Shown here one piece after another: positions 18,262 to 27,363 of a stretch of DNA of 64,000 nucleotides (positions are counted from its first letter, which is position 1; the number at the start of each line of letters is the position of its first letter). Source of the stretch: Planctomycetaceae bacterium (lineage in GTDB: Bacteria; Planctomycetota; Planctomycetia; Pirellulales; Thermoguttaceae); contig JAAYAY010000024.1 of assembly GCA_012719125.1 (NCBI GenBank), positions 1 to 64,000 on the forward strand, in the 5' to 3' direction. Below the pieces are notes generated by a model. The model was not told the DNA's origin and searched no databases. It was given only the letters and a program-made list of their open reading frames with translations. A program made the position numbers and the translations under genes.

Positions 18262-18486
18262 TTAGGCAAACGTCAATCGCCCCTTCGGCTTGGGGACTTC
18301 ACGGCCCAAATCACGAGCCGTTTCGATCCATTCGACCATGATTGCGCGCACGTTGGTTAGAGCCTCTTCGTAGGTCTCGCCGTCGGCTGCGCAACCGGGC
18401 AGTTCAGGAACCTCCGCGATCACGGCTTGATCGTCATCGCTCCAATAGAGGATGATTTCGTAGCGTGACTCATTGGTCGTCATCAT
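18262..18486 (-). CDS. hicB: HicB-type antitoxin
   Basis: 74 aa from ATG 18486 (a second ATG follows immediately); GGAG lies about 7 nt upstream. The RNase-H-like HicB fold is visible: YEIILYWSDDDQAVIAEVPE, then LPGCAADGETYEEALTNV. No C-terminal DNA-binding domain, so this is the short form. It should neutralise HicA by binding it. It overlaps the end of hicA by 17 nt, the usual toxin-first order for hicAB. Confidence 0.92.
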   Translation of the reverse strand: MMTTNESRYEIILYWSDDDQAVIAEVPELPGCAADGETYEEALTNVRAIMVEWIETARDLGREVPKPKGRLTFA

Positions 18487-18736
18487 GGTCTCCTGCCAGA
18501 CGGTATCGCTGAATAACGGCACGAACCTGCTTCACCTGATAGGGCTTCGCTTTTCCCTGTCGCGGTTGAAGGTTAAGGATTTCTTCCACGCCGTCACGTG
18601 TGAAGATGTGGTGATCACCGCGAATGCGTTCGGCAAAGCCAAGTCGCTTCAACAAGCCACAAAGATCGGCAAATGCGATGTTCGCGTCCGACGCCCCTCG
18701 CAGCAGCGTATCCAAGATCTTGTCGCGATTGGTCAT
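18470..18736 (-). CDS. hicA: HicA-type toxin (mRNA interferase)
   Basis: 88 aa from ATG 18736. The double-stranded-RNA-binding-like HicA fold is seen as LCGLLKRLGFAERI, then RGDHHIFTRDG with the catalytic His, and LNLQPRQGKAKPYQVKQVR. HicA cleaves mRNA when free of HicB. A possible extended -10 (TGGTAGAAT, complement at 18800-18808) lies about 60 nt upstream. The pair is inserted between a full and a partial copy of the GspE-like gene, all on the same strand. Confidence 0.9.
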   Translation of the reverse strand: MTNRDKILDTLLRGASDANIAFADLCGLLKRLGFAERIRGDHHIFTRDGVEEILNLQPRQGKAKPYQVKQVRAVIQRYRLAGDHDDDQ

Positions 18737-18944
18737 GGCTCTAAGACATCTCGGCGAGTTGAATAACCCAACCTTCACTCGCAACAGAAACAACAAGTCA
18801 TTCTACCAGAGTTTGCCAGCCGGAACCACCCCGAGGTATCCGTCGAAAGGGCGTGGGGTGTTGGGAAGAAAAGGGGTCATCGCTAGGGACGGCTCCCTTT
18901 TCCGCCTCGCAGGTCGTGTTGGGCAAGCGGCCTAGAGGGGGCGA

Positions 18945-20189
18945 TTACGCGCCCACCGCCGCAAACCGCTCCGCCGGAATCAACCGGGCCAGTTCGTCCG
19001 TCGTCGTGATTCCCGCGGCCACCTTCAAAAGCGCCGAACGACGCAGGTCGAGCATGCCCTGACGCATCGCCTCGTCCTGGATCTCGCGAGCCGTGCGCCC
19101 CTGGGAGACCATCTGGCGCAACTCGCCGGTCATCCGCAGGACCTCGAACACGCCCGTTCGAGAGCGGTAGCCCTCGTGCCGGCAGTGCTCGCAGCCGCCC
19201 GCGGCGAAGATCTGGTGGCCTTCTTTCTCGCCGAGCCATTGCTCGACCGAGCCGAACATCTTCGTCCGCGACACGTCGAGCGGAATCTTGCAGTCGTTGC
19301 AGAGGGTTCGGGCGAGTCGCTGAGAAACGATGCCCAACAGGCTCGTGGCCAGGAAGTGCGGGGCGACGCCCAACGCCAACAGGCTTTCGATGGCCCCGGC
19401 GGCGATTGGTGCGTGCAGGGTGGCAAACACCAGATGCCCGCTATTGGCCGCCCGAACCGCCGTCTCGGCCGTCACCGGATCGCGAATCTCGCCGACCATG
19501 ATCACGTCGGGCGATTGCCGCAGCACACTTCGCAAGAGTTCGGGAAACTCCAGCCCCTGACGGTGATTGACCTGCGACTGGCGGATCCCGGGCAGGGAGT
19601 ATTCGATCGGGTCTTCGATCGTATTGATCTGGCGAGTCTGATCGTTGAGCCGGTGAAGACAGGCGTAGAGCGTCGTGGTCTTGCCTGTTCCCGCCGGTCC
19701 GGTGACCAACATCAGACCTCCCGGCTTGTTGAGCAGATCGACCAGCTCGAACTGATTCTTGGCGTGGAGCCCCAGATTCTCCAGCCGCAGCAGGTCCTGT
19801 TCCCGTTCGAGAAGCCGGACCGCCATGTCTTCGCCGTAGAGCGTGGGGATCGTGCTGATCCGCAGATCAACTCGCTTGCGACCGTCGAGGTTCGAGACCC
19901 AGCGACCGTCTTGCGGACGCAGCCGCTGGGCCATCTCCATGCCCGCCGAGGCCTTGACGTAGCTGAGGAATCGGGCACCTTCTTCTCGGGAAATGTTGGA
20001 CCAACGCCGCAGGATGCCCAGGTGACGCACCGAGATGGTCACATCGTCTTCGTTCCAGTTGAAGTGCAGATCGCTGGCGGGCAAGGCGATCGCTTCCCGG
20101 ATCAGCCGGTTGAAGGCCTGCCCCACCCCGGAGACATTCAGGTTGACATCTTCCGGCTTGAATTCGACTCGCCCCATTGCCGTGATCAT
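18945..20189 (-). CDS. GspE/PilB-family secretion or pilus assembly ATPase
   Basis: 414 aa. I chose ATG 20189 because GGAGGAG lies 8 nt upstream; a longer frame to 20267 has no such site. Hexameric T2SS/T4P ATPase motifs: Walker A GPAGTGKTTT near residue 163, Asp/His box region INTIEDPIEYSLPG, Walker B VIMVGEIRDPVTAETA near 232, and the GspE-type Cys4 zinc motif (CNDC near 297, CEHC near 331). It lacks the N1E region of full-length GspE (usually ~500-560 aa). It probably powers assembly of pilin-like proteins such as DUF1559 members. No other secretion genes are adjacent. Confidence 0.93.
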   Translation of the reverse strand: MITAMGRVEFKPEDVNLNVSGVGQAFNRLIREAIALPASDLHFNWNEDDVTISVRHLGILRRWSNISREEGARFLSYVKASAGMEMAQRLRPQDGRWVSNLDGRKRVDLRISTIPTLYGEDMAVRLLEREQDLLRLENLGLHAKNQFELVDLLNKPGGLMLVTGPAGTGKTTTLYACLHRLNDQTRQINTIEDPIEYSLPGIRQSQVNHRQGLEFPELLRSVLRQSPDVIMVGEIRDPVTAETAVRAANSGHLVFATLHAPIAAGAIESLLALGVAPHFLATSLLGIVSQRLARTLCNDCKIPLDVSRTKMFGSVEQWLGEKEGHQIFAAGGCEHCRHEGYRSRTGVFEVLRMTGELRQMVSQGRTAREIQDEAMRQGMLDLRRSALLKVAAGITTTDELARLIPAERFAAVGA

Positions 20190-20752
20190 GTTTCCGATCT
20201 CCTCCGCAACTGCACTTACCCTTGTCCTTCCGGCCGGGATAGGCCTCTCTGGTGGGAAGATCGGCAAGCTGGGGGGCCGCTCCTGGCTTTTCGTGCTGCG
20301 TAATCAGGAAAAACCAGGCAAGTGACGCAGTGTCTTCGGGTCGCGCAAAGCGAATCGGTTGTTACGGTTGATCGGTCCTCGGCACCAGAAGTGATCGATC
20401 CTAACCCGACGCGTGAGCGAGGATGGAGACGCGTGAGCGAGGATGGAGACGCGTAAGCGAGGATGGAGACGCGTAAGCGAGGATGGAGACGCGTAAGCGA
20501 GGATGGAATGGGTCCGAGTTCCATTCTCGCTAGCGCTTCGCAGTTGGGATGAGAAGCTCTTGCGCTTCGCACTTGGTGTGGAGAGAGGGCCAATCTCCGC
20601 CAAACTGGCCTTCCGCGGGGAGCCGGATTGTGGTACTTAACGCCAACCACTGTCGGTGTTTTGCGCGCGACGGTGGGGCAACAAATCCCGCAATCCTTTG
20701 ATTTTCACTCCGTGAACGGTCGGCCTGTCAGTCCGCCAGGGGAAACTGATCG
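20190..20752. other. Intergenic region with tandem array
   Basis: It holds the 5 x 20-nt array at 20408-20507 and inverted sequences after it (20510-20580). Minus-strand open frames through the array are translated repeat, not genes. The promoters of the divergent ATPase and DUF11 genes must be here, but none is clear. Confidence 0.6.
20408..20507. repeat. Tandem repeat, five 20-nt units
   Basis: Unit GACGCGTRAGCGAGGATGGA repeated exactly five times (20408-20507); the first two units have GTGAG, the last three GTAAG. It is preceded by CTAACCC, as in family C palindromes, and followed by a loose inverted counterpart (TCCATTCTCGCTAGCGCTTC near 20519), so it looks like a family C element whose left arm has expanded. 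No spacers, so not CRISPR. Confidence 0.9.
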
Positions 20753-22942
20753 ATGAAACGCCTTCTCCTTCGCATCTCCGTGTTGGGTACCGTTATTGCT
20801 TTGGGGTTGATCGCCATTGCCCAGGCTCAGCGAAGCAGCGAGCCGGCGGCCTCGCCCGGCGCAGCCCGGATCGCTCCCCGCGAGAGCGGCACGCCGCAAG
20901 GCAATCCGTTGCGTTCTGCGGCAACTCGGCAATCGGCGGAGATCCCGGCCAACACGGCCGGTGAAATCCGGGCCGGTGCCTCTCGTCAACAACCGACACT
21001 GGCGCCCCCCGCGGCGAGCTTCTCTCTGGCCGAAGCAACCAACACGGGCATGGCTCCGCCGCTTACGGGTCCGACCGCGGGCGGAATGGTGCCGTCCGCG
21101 CCGGAGTTCCGCACGACCGCCCCCCCCGCCCTGCCGGGGCAAGACGCCGCGATGCAGCCCGCGATGGCTGGTACTACCTCACAGGGCTCACTGTCTCCAG
21201 CCATGATGGACTTCGGGCCGTCCAGCGGGGTGCCCGAGTCCGGCTCGCCAGAGGCCGGCGCTGCCCCCGCTTTGGCCGGGGCTGAAAGTCAGCCGGTCAT
21301 GTCCATGCCCAGGGACAACTCGTTCCCGGCGGCTGGCTCAGCCATGCCGCCAGCCGACGGTGCGCAAGTTGCGGCCCAGCCAATGCTGGTTGCCAGTTCG
21401 CCCATGGACTCCGGGGCGATTCCGCAGCAGCTCGACTCCTTCGACGCCCAACCGATGACCCGTATGCAGGTTCCCCCAACCCTCGGGCAATCGCCGATCC
21501 AGCCCAGCCTTGCCGGACCGGCTGCAGCCACGGGAACCGGCCAGCCGGGCACCAAGGAACTCGAAGGCGCGCAGTCGCCGCAACTGGTCGTCGAGAAGAT
21601 CGCGCCCGCCGAAATCCAGGTGGGTCGGCCCGCCATTTTCGAGATCCACGTGCGCAACGTGGGCACCGTGGCCGCCACCAACGTCGAGATCCGCGACGAG
21701 ATCCCCCAGGGCACACGTCTCCAAAGCACCAAGCCGATGGCATCCGCGGGGGCGCAAGGTGAGCTGGTCTGGAGAATCGGAACCATGAAGCCGGGTGAGG
21801 ACGTGGCGGTCGAGATGGAGTTGATGCCGACCGATGAAGGCGAAATCGGCAGCGTGGCGACCGTTCATTTCGAAACCGGGGCCTCCGTGCGAACCAGAGC
21901 GACGCGTCCCCAACTGGCCATCGAAATCGAAGCGGCCGACAAGGTCCTCAAGGGCGACGAGTTGAGCCTGAAAATCACCATATCGAACCCGGGAACCGGA
22001 ATTGCCGAGAACGTGGTCCTCGAAGAACACGTGCCGCAAAGCTTCCGCCATTCGGCGGGCGCCGAACTCGAATACGAAGTGGGCAACCTGGCCCCCAAGG
22101 AATCGCGGGAGTTGACCTTGGTGCTGGAAGCGGTTCATCCCGGCCTGCTGGAAAACGTCATCACCGCCCGGGGCGAACCGAGCCTGCACACCGAGAGCCG
22201 GCGACCGGTGGAAGTGATTGCTCCGCAGTTGGAGGTGGCCGTACAAGGTCCGAAGCACCGGTTCCTGGATTGTGAGGCCGTCTACAACCTCTCGGTTCGC
22301 AATCCGGGCACGGCGCCGGCCAAGCAGGTCGAGCTTGCCGTCGAACTGCCGCCCGGGATGAAGTTCGTCAGCGGCACGAACCGCGCCTATTACGAAGAGG
22401 CAACTCGCACCGTCCACTGGATGCTGGAAGAGATTCCCGTTCAGGACGGTCCGCCGCCGGTTCAACTCACGCTCCTGCCGATCGAGGCCGGCGACCACAA
22501 CATCCGGTTGGTTTCGTCCGACGACAGCGGCGCAAAGGCCGAGGTTCAACAGGCCGTGCACGTGGAAGGCATCGTTGCCATGTACTTCGAGGTGGCCGAC
22601 TTGCAGGACCCGATTGAAGTGGGCGGTCAGACGCTCTACGAGATTCGCGTGGTGAATCAGGGGTCGAAGGAAGCGACGAACGTGCGGCTGGCAGCCGAGA
22701 TGCCGGCCGGATTGCGGGCGGTCGCCGCCGAAGGTCCCACGCAACAAGCCCGAGCGGCTCAGGCCAATATCATCCTGTTCCAGCCGCTGGCGCGGTTGGC
22801 CGCCAAGGCCGACGTCACCTATCGCATTCGCGCCGAAGGCGTCCAGCCGGGCGACCTGCGGCTGCGAGTGCAGGTGACCACCGACGAAATCGAAACGCCA
22901 ATCACCAAGGAAGAAAGCACTCGAGTCTACTCGCCCCAGTAA
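20753..22942 (+). CDS. Secreted DUF11-repeat protein
   Basis: 729 aa. Signal peptide residues 1-25 (ending IAQAQ). Residues 26-265 are a Pro/Ala/Ser-rich low-complexity spacer. From about residue 275 four DUF11/CARDB-like beta-sandwich repeats follow, each with an NxGTxxATNVEIRDEIPQG-like core (for example near 300, 410, 515 and 640). Such proteins occur on planctomycete cell surfaces and probably serve as structural or adhesion components. A hairpin terminator follows at 22979. Confidence 0.88.
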   Translation: MKRLLLRISVLGTVIALGLIAIAQAQRSSEPAASPGAARIAPRESGTPQGNPLRSAATRQSAEIPANTAGEIRAGASRQQPTLAPPAASFSLAEATNTGMAPPLTGPTAGGMVPSAPEFRTTAPPALPGQDAAMQPAMAGTTSQGSLSPAMMDFGPSSGVPESGSPEAGAAPALAGAESQPVMSMPRDNSFPAAGSAMPPADGAQVAAQPMLVASSPMDSGAIPQQLDSFDAQPMTRMQVPPTLGQSPIQPSLAGPAAATGTGQPGTKELEGAQSPQLVVEKIAPAEIQVGRPAIFEIHVRNVGTVAATNVEIRDEIPQGTRLQSTKPMASAGAQGELVWRIGTMKPGEDVAVEMELMPTDEGEIGSVATVHFETGASVRTRATRPQLAIEIEAADKVLKGDELSLKITISNPGTGIAENVVLEEHVPQSFRHSAGAELEYEVGNLAPKESRELTLVLEAVHPGLLENVITARGEPSLHTESRRPVEVIAPQLEVAVQGPKHRFLDCEAVYNLSVRNPGTAPAKQVELAVELPPGMKFVSGTNRAYYEEATRTVHWMLEEIPVQDGPPPVQLTLLPIEAGDHNIRLVSSDDSGAKAEVQQAVHVEGIVAMYFEVADLQDPIEVGGQTLYEIRVVNQGSKEATNVRLAAEMPAGLRAVAAEGPTQQARAAQANIILFQPLARLAAKADVTYRIRAEGVQPGDLRLRVQVTTDEIETPITKEESTRVYSPQ

Positions 22943-22978
22943 GCGAGATCGAAATCAACATTCGTGCGAGCCCCCCCG

Positions 22979-23014
22979 GGCCGGTCGTCGCCCTATTCTG
23001 GAGCGGCGACCGGC
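22979..23014 (+). terminator. Rho-independent terminator after the DUF11 gene
   Basis: Stem GGGCCGGTCG(T)CGCC with GGCGACCGGCC, 10-nt loop, followed on the plus strand by a pyrimidine-rich tail (TGCTTCTCTTCTT). It may also serve the convergent hydrolase gene. Confidence 0.65.
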
Positions 23015-23038
23015 CTGCTTCTCTTCTTGGCACCACGG

Positions 23039-23884
23039 TCAGCAGCGTGCCAAGATCCAATGGGCGATCTCGCGGCAAATCTCCTTCTTCTCGGGCTCGC
23101 GAGGCAGGTCGTGGTAGAGACCGGGATACACTCGGAGCGTCTTGTCGCCGGAACCGGCCGCTCGATAGAACTCCTCCGTTGCCTGGGCCGATACGACCGC
23201 ATCGGCCGTACCCTGAAGAACCAGTAGAGGAAGTGTGACGTCGGCGGCCCGGCGGCGGACTTCTTCCGAGACCCGCAGGATCTCGCCGCCGGTGCGTGTG
23301 GGAATGCGGCCGTGAAAGACCAGCGGGTCGGCCCGAAACTGGGCCACCACTTCCGCATCGCGTGAGAGCCTGGAACTGCCTAAACGCACCAACCGAAGCC
23401 GGGGAAGCCAACGGCTGCCGAAAGCCGCCACCTTCCGCATCCAGGGAAACAGCCCCACGGCCAGGCTCAGCGGCGGGGCACTGAGAATAATGCCGGCCGG
23501 CTTTTCCGCCAGCATCGGCCCGGCACACAGAACAATCAGCGTGCCCATACTATGACCGAGCAGGAACACGGGCAGACCGCGATGGGCCGCCCGGGCTTCG
23601 GCAACCACAATCGAGAGATCTTCGGCGTATCGATCAAATCGATCGACCCAGATACGCGGCCCGGACGACAGCCCGTGGCCGCGAGTGTCGGGGGCCCAAA
23701 CGGTGATGCCGGCACGGTTCAGTGCCGCAGCCGTCTCGGCGTAACGCCCTGAATGCTCGACGATTCCATGAACGATGATCGCCAGAGCCTTCGAGGAGCC
23801 CTCCGAAGGCCACCGCCGAACATACAACTGCGTTCCGTCTGCCGCCGTGCAATAGAACCTCGAACCAACGGTCTCCTCAGCCAT
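23039..23884 (-). CDS. Alpha/beta-hydrolase, monoacylglycerol-lipase-like
   Basis: 281 aa from ATG 23884 (MAEETVGSRFYCTAADGTQL). Serine aminopeptidase S33 / lysophospholipase type: VHGIVEHSGRY oxyanion segment near residue 37, WAPDTRGHGLSSG near 70, nucleophile GHSMG near 105, Asp in LQGTADAVVS and catalytic His in YPGLYHDLPREP. No signal peptide, so cytoplasmic. Likely cleaves monoacylglycerols or related esters. A longer upstream frame exists without support. Confidence 0.9.
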   Translation of the reverse strand: MAEETVGSRFYCTAADGTQLYVRRWPSEGSSKALAIIVHGIVEHSGRYAETAAALNRAGITVWAPDTRGHGLSSGPRIWVDRFDRYAEDLSIVVAEARAAHRGLPVFLLGHSMGTLIVLCAGPMLAEKPAGIILSAPPLSLAVGLFPWMRKVAAFGSRWLPRLRLVRLGSSRLSRDAEVVAQFRADPLVFHGRIPTRTGGEILRVSEEVRRRAADVTLPLLVLQGTADAVVSAQATEEFYRAAGSGDKTLRVYPGLYHDLPREPEKKEICREIAHWILARC

Positions 23885-24075
23885 CGCGGTGATTCCTCGC
23901 ACTGCACCAGATTCGTCGAAGGTGCAAGCATAACATCGATGCCGGACAATCACCACCTGCTGGATTCATCCAATCACAATGAAAGCACTCGAACCGGAAT
24001 TACTTTCGTCGCACGTTCCTCGGGCGGGACGGAATTGCCTCTTCTCGTTCCGGCCCCGGTTCGCAATACGACACA

Positions 24076-24450
24076 TCAGAACGCGATCGAGAAACCGACC
24101 CGGCCCGTGTTGATGCTCAGGCCGCCGTTGTAGTAGCTGTAGCCCCGATAGCAACCATACGGATAGTACGGATAGACGGGATATGGCACCACAACCGGCG
24201 GGCGGACGATCACCGGCGGATGGTATCCGTACGGATGATGGTGCCGCGGCGGTCCAGGGCGATACGAATGGTGCGGCGGGCCGTGATGCGGATAATGGCC
24301 GGGACCACCGTGATGGCCATGGTGTGCAACCAGGGCAACTGCAGCGTCGGGGCCGGAGCCGTGATGAGCCGGCGGACCAGCGGCCTCGGCACGAACGGCC
24401 AGGGTGAACGCGACAATCAGGACGGCTGTGCTCAAAACCAGGGTTCGCAT
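24076..24450 (-). CDS. Small secreted His/Pro/Tyr-rich protein
   Basis: 124 aa. Signal peptide residues 1-23 (ending AEA). Residues 27-80 contain dense His-Gly and His-Pro clusters (HHGHHGGPGHYPHHGPPHH), then a Tyr/Pro-rich segment, PVYPYYPYGCYRGYSYY, and a short C-terminal strand. The His clusters could bind transition metals; similar low-complexity exported proteins are frequent in planctomycetes. No enzymatic domain. Metal binding is inference from composition. Confidence 0.8.
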   Translation of the reverse strand: MRTLVLSTAVLIVAFTLAVRAEAAGPPAHHGSGPDAAVALVAHHGHHGGPGHYPHHGPPHHSYRPGPPRHHHPYGYHPPVIVRPPVVVPYPVYPYYPYGCYRGYSYYNGGLSINTGRVGFSIAF

Positions 24451-24779
24451 GATTACGTCTCCTCACAAAACACTTGTCGGGGGGGCTGGGTCGCGGCCTC
24501 CATGCTCGGGGGCCGACGTTGGAACTTCTAACGCACGCGGCGTGCCAAAAGCTGAGATATATGAATAACTCGTTTAGAATGAACAAGTTACATGAATCGA
24601 GCAAGATTCAAACCGCAGTCAGGACTCCCTGCGGTGACCTCATTCTGATTGCATCGCGTTATCAATGTGACGACAGGTTTTGTGGATCTTTCGGGCTCTT
24701 ATAATGGCGATCGGCTTTATCATGGGGGTATCTGAAGACACTGGAGATTGTCTGCCGAGGACCACGAGCGAGGAGTGGC
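24451..24779. other. Intergenic region, divergent promoters expected
   Basis: AT-richer than its surroundings between about 24540 and 24730. It should hold the promoters of the divergent His-rich and transglutaminase-like genes. I see no repeat and no protein-like frame. Confidence 0.5.
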
Positions 24780-27332
24780 ATGTCGCAAGCCGAAGAGGGA
24801 CCTCCCGAATTCAATTTCACTCCCAAGCCGCCCGGGGCAACCGGCGCTGCGAAGTACACCCGGCGTCGCAAACGGCGCCGTTCGCCGATGGTGCTGCTTG
24901 CCCCGGTCCTGGTGGTGGGCGTTATTGTGGTGGCAGGGCTGGTGGCGTTGACCCTGCGCACGTTGCCGAGCCAGTCGGAAGGGACCATCGCACTGGATCC
25001 AATTGCCGATCAGGCGGTCGTCGAACTTGACACGCTGATCGTCGACATCCTCGCCACCGTACCTCCGGGGAGTGAAAACCACGCGGTCTACTGGCTTGTG
25101 GAGGCGCCGGAAGGGGCTTCGATAGAAGCCGCCACCGGGCGATTCGTCTGGCGGCCGACGGAGGCCCAGGGGCCGGGGCAATACTCGGTAACCGTCGCCG
25201 CCACTCTCGACACCAACAAGGAAGTCCAGGTTGAATCGCGATTCGCAATCTCGGTCGTCGAGGCTCCGCAACCGCCGATCGTGGAGGCCGTGGGTGACCT
25301 GCACGCCAAGCCGGGCGAGTCCTTACAGGTTGAATTCTCTGCCAAGGACCCCGACCTGCCGGCCGCCCGGATTCGATACCAACTTGCTCCCGGCGCACCC
25401 CCCGGTGCAACAATCGATCCCGACACGGGCCGTTTTGCCTGGACGCCGGATGAGACCTCCGGCGGCAAGACGCATGCGATTGTGGTCGAGGCAACCGAGA
25501 CCGGTGAGGGAGGGCAGTCATCGCAGACGACGTTGCGTGTAACCGTCGCCGCACCGGCCCAGCCCGAGCCGGCTCCCGCACCGGCCATGGTCGAAGAAAA
25601 ACCCGCTCCCGAGACGCCGGTGGAAGTCGCCCAATCGCCGGACGAGCATGGGAATGAGACGATTCTGGAACTGTTCGAGAAGCGAAAGCTGTTCCATCCA
25701 GCCGAATATGTCACCCTCCGCAAGGTCTTTGCCGAGCGATTTGCCATGGCCCGTGCCGAGGAGATCCGCTCGGCCTGGGGAGACGACAACGAAACCATGA
25801 CAGCGTGGCTCGAAAAGCACGTCGACGTCAAGGAAGAACTCTATCGGGCGATCGATCCGGAGATCGACAACGTATCGGCCGCTTTGGGGTTGTTTCACGA
25901 GATGTGGAAACTGTCGCCCGAGCGACTTGCGGATTACGGCGACCTGGCGATCGCCGTAGCGGTGACGTGGGACCAGGACCAGGGAGTGTACGACTACAGC
26001 GGACACCAGAAGCGCACGCGCAGCACGTTGCCGGCCGACCTCTTGGGGCCGATCGACAACTACAAGTACATCATCCAGGCCGAAAAGGTCATGCAGGGAC
26101 GAGGCCAGTTCCTCCCCTGGGAGTTTCTGGTTCACGTGGTCAACCACAAGACGCCCATGATTGAGCGGCAGTGGGCGGTCAAGGGTTTTCTGCCCGAGCG
26201 TGCGATGATCGGCAAGTGCTACGGCAAGGTGCCCTATGACAGTGAAATGCTTTCGACGCAAGGGGCGGTTACGAAACTGGAAGGGCAGGCTTATACGCTG
26301 CCGAATCTGCTGGCATACGGCGGTGTGTGCTCCATGCAGGCCGATTTTGCCTCGCGTGTGGGGAAGTGCTTGGGCGTGCCGGCTGCCTACGTGGGGGGCG
26401 AGTCGCGCTACGGCGAAATGCACGCCTGGGTCATGTGGGTCGAGTTGAAGATCGTGACGAAATCGGGGATCGGATTCTCGCTGGAATCGCACGGCCGCTA
26501 CCGGGGCGATCACTATTACGTCGGAAACCTGAAAGATCCCAAGACCGCCGAGAAGATCACCGACCGGCAGCTCGAACTGCGTCTGCACACGATCGGCGTC
26601 AATCCCCTGGCCAAGCGGCAAGCCGACATGATCGTGGCCGCCTATCCCATGTTGCGGGAGCATCATCAGATGGAAGTGGGCGACCAGCTTGCGTTTCTCG
26701 ATCAACTGCTCCGGCTCTGCCCGTGGCACGAAGGGGCCTGGCGCACGGTTGCCGGAATGTCGCGCGACGGAGTCGTGCCGAAGACCCACACCAAGATGAT
26801 GACGGGGATCGTCAACAGCCTGTTCGTCACCTTCGCGGCCTTCCCCGATTTCACCTTGGAGATCTTCGACGATTTGATTGCTTTCAACGACATGCCGAAG
26901 AAGCGGACGTTGCTCTACGGGCAACTCACCGCGCTCTACGAGCGAGCAGGACGCCCCGACCTGTCGTGTGAAGCTCGGCTCCGCTATACGGACCGTCTCG
27001 TTGAAGACGGGCAGCCGAAGGACGCGATCCGGGGCCTGGCGGCGTCGATCCTGCAGTTCGCGGATGAAGGCCGCTTCGTGCCGAAGATGCTCGATCGTCT
27101 GGAGGCCCTGTGCGATGAGAATGAAGGAACGGGGCCGGAACTGCTCAACTTCTATCAGCAGTTCCTGCAGCGTATTCCGACCCAGCGAGGCAGCAGGCCG
27201 AGCCAGTACTGCATGGAGATGTACGAGCGTGCGATCAAGCAATTTCGCCAACACGACCAGGAACCGGCGGCCCAGCGGCTTGAAATGCAGCTCGCCGCCT
27301 TCAAGGCGATGGGGGCCTCCCCATCCCAATGA
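24780..27332 (+). CDS. Membrane-anchored transglutaminase-like protein with Ig-like repeats
   Basis: 850 aa. A basic stretch (RRRKRRRSP) precedes a single membrane helix at about residues 38-58. Two cadherin/He_PIG-like domains follow (residues ~80-165 and ~170-258), each with an ASIEAATGRFVWRPTE-type motif, then a Pro-rich linker. The C-terminal half has a transglutaminase-type papain fold: GGVCSMQADFASRVGKCLGV with Cys near 517 and GEMHAWVMWVEL with His near 548; the last 250 residues are helical, TPR-like. It probably acts outside the cytoplasm. Protease versus crosslinking activity cannot be decided. Confidence 0.8.
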   Translation: MSQAEEGPPEFNFTPKPPGATGAAKYTRRRKRRRSPMVLLAPVLVVGVIVVAGLVALTLRTLPSQSEGTIALDPIADQAVVELDTLIVDILATVPPGSENHAVYWLVEAPEGASIEAATGRFVWRPTEAQGPGQYSVTVAATLDTNKEVQVESRFAISVVEAPQPPIVEAVGDLHAKPGESLQVEFSAKDPDLPAARIRYQLAPGAPPGATIDPDTGRFAWTPDETSGGKTHAIVVEATETGEGGQSSQTTLRVTVAAPAQPEPAPAPAMVEEKPAPETPVEVAQSPDEHGNETILELFEKRKLFHPAEYVTLRKVFAERFAMARAEEIRSAWGDDNETMTAWLEKHVDVKEELYRAIDPEIDNVSAALGLFHEMWKLSPERLADYGDLAIAVAVTWDQDQGVYDYSGHQKRTRSTLPADLLGPIDNYKYIIQAEKVMQGRGQFLPWEFLVHVVNHKTPMIERQWAVKGFLPERAMIGKCYGKVPYDSEMLSTQGAVTKLEGQAYTLPNLLAYGGVCSMQADFASRVGKCLGVPAAYVGGESRYGEMHAWVMWVELKIVTKSGIGFSLESHGRYRGDHYYVGNLKDPKTAEKITDRQLELRLHTIGVNPLAKRQADMIVAAYPMLREHHQMEVGDQLAFLDQLLRLCPWHEGAWRTVAGMSRDGVVPKTHTKMMTGIVNSLFVTFAAFPDFTLEIFDDLIAFNDMPKKRTLLYGQLTALYERAGRPDLSCEARLRYTDRLVEDGQPKDAIRGLAASILQFADEGRFVPKMLDRLEALCDENEGTGPELLNFYQQFLQRIPTQRGSRPSQYCMEMYERAIKQFRQHDQEPAAQRLEMQLAAFKAMGASPSQ

Positions 27333-27363
27333 TCCGAAACGCGAGTGTGGACCGCGTAATTGT

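Noticed and set aside
20408-20507. Regular 20-nt repeats as a CRISPR array
   Set aside because: Units are directly adjacent with no unique spacers, and no cas gene is in the window.
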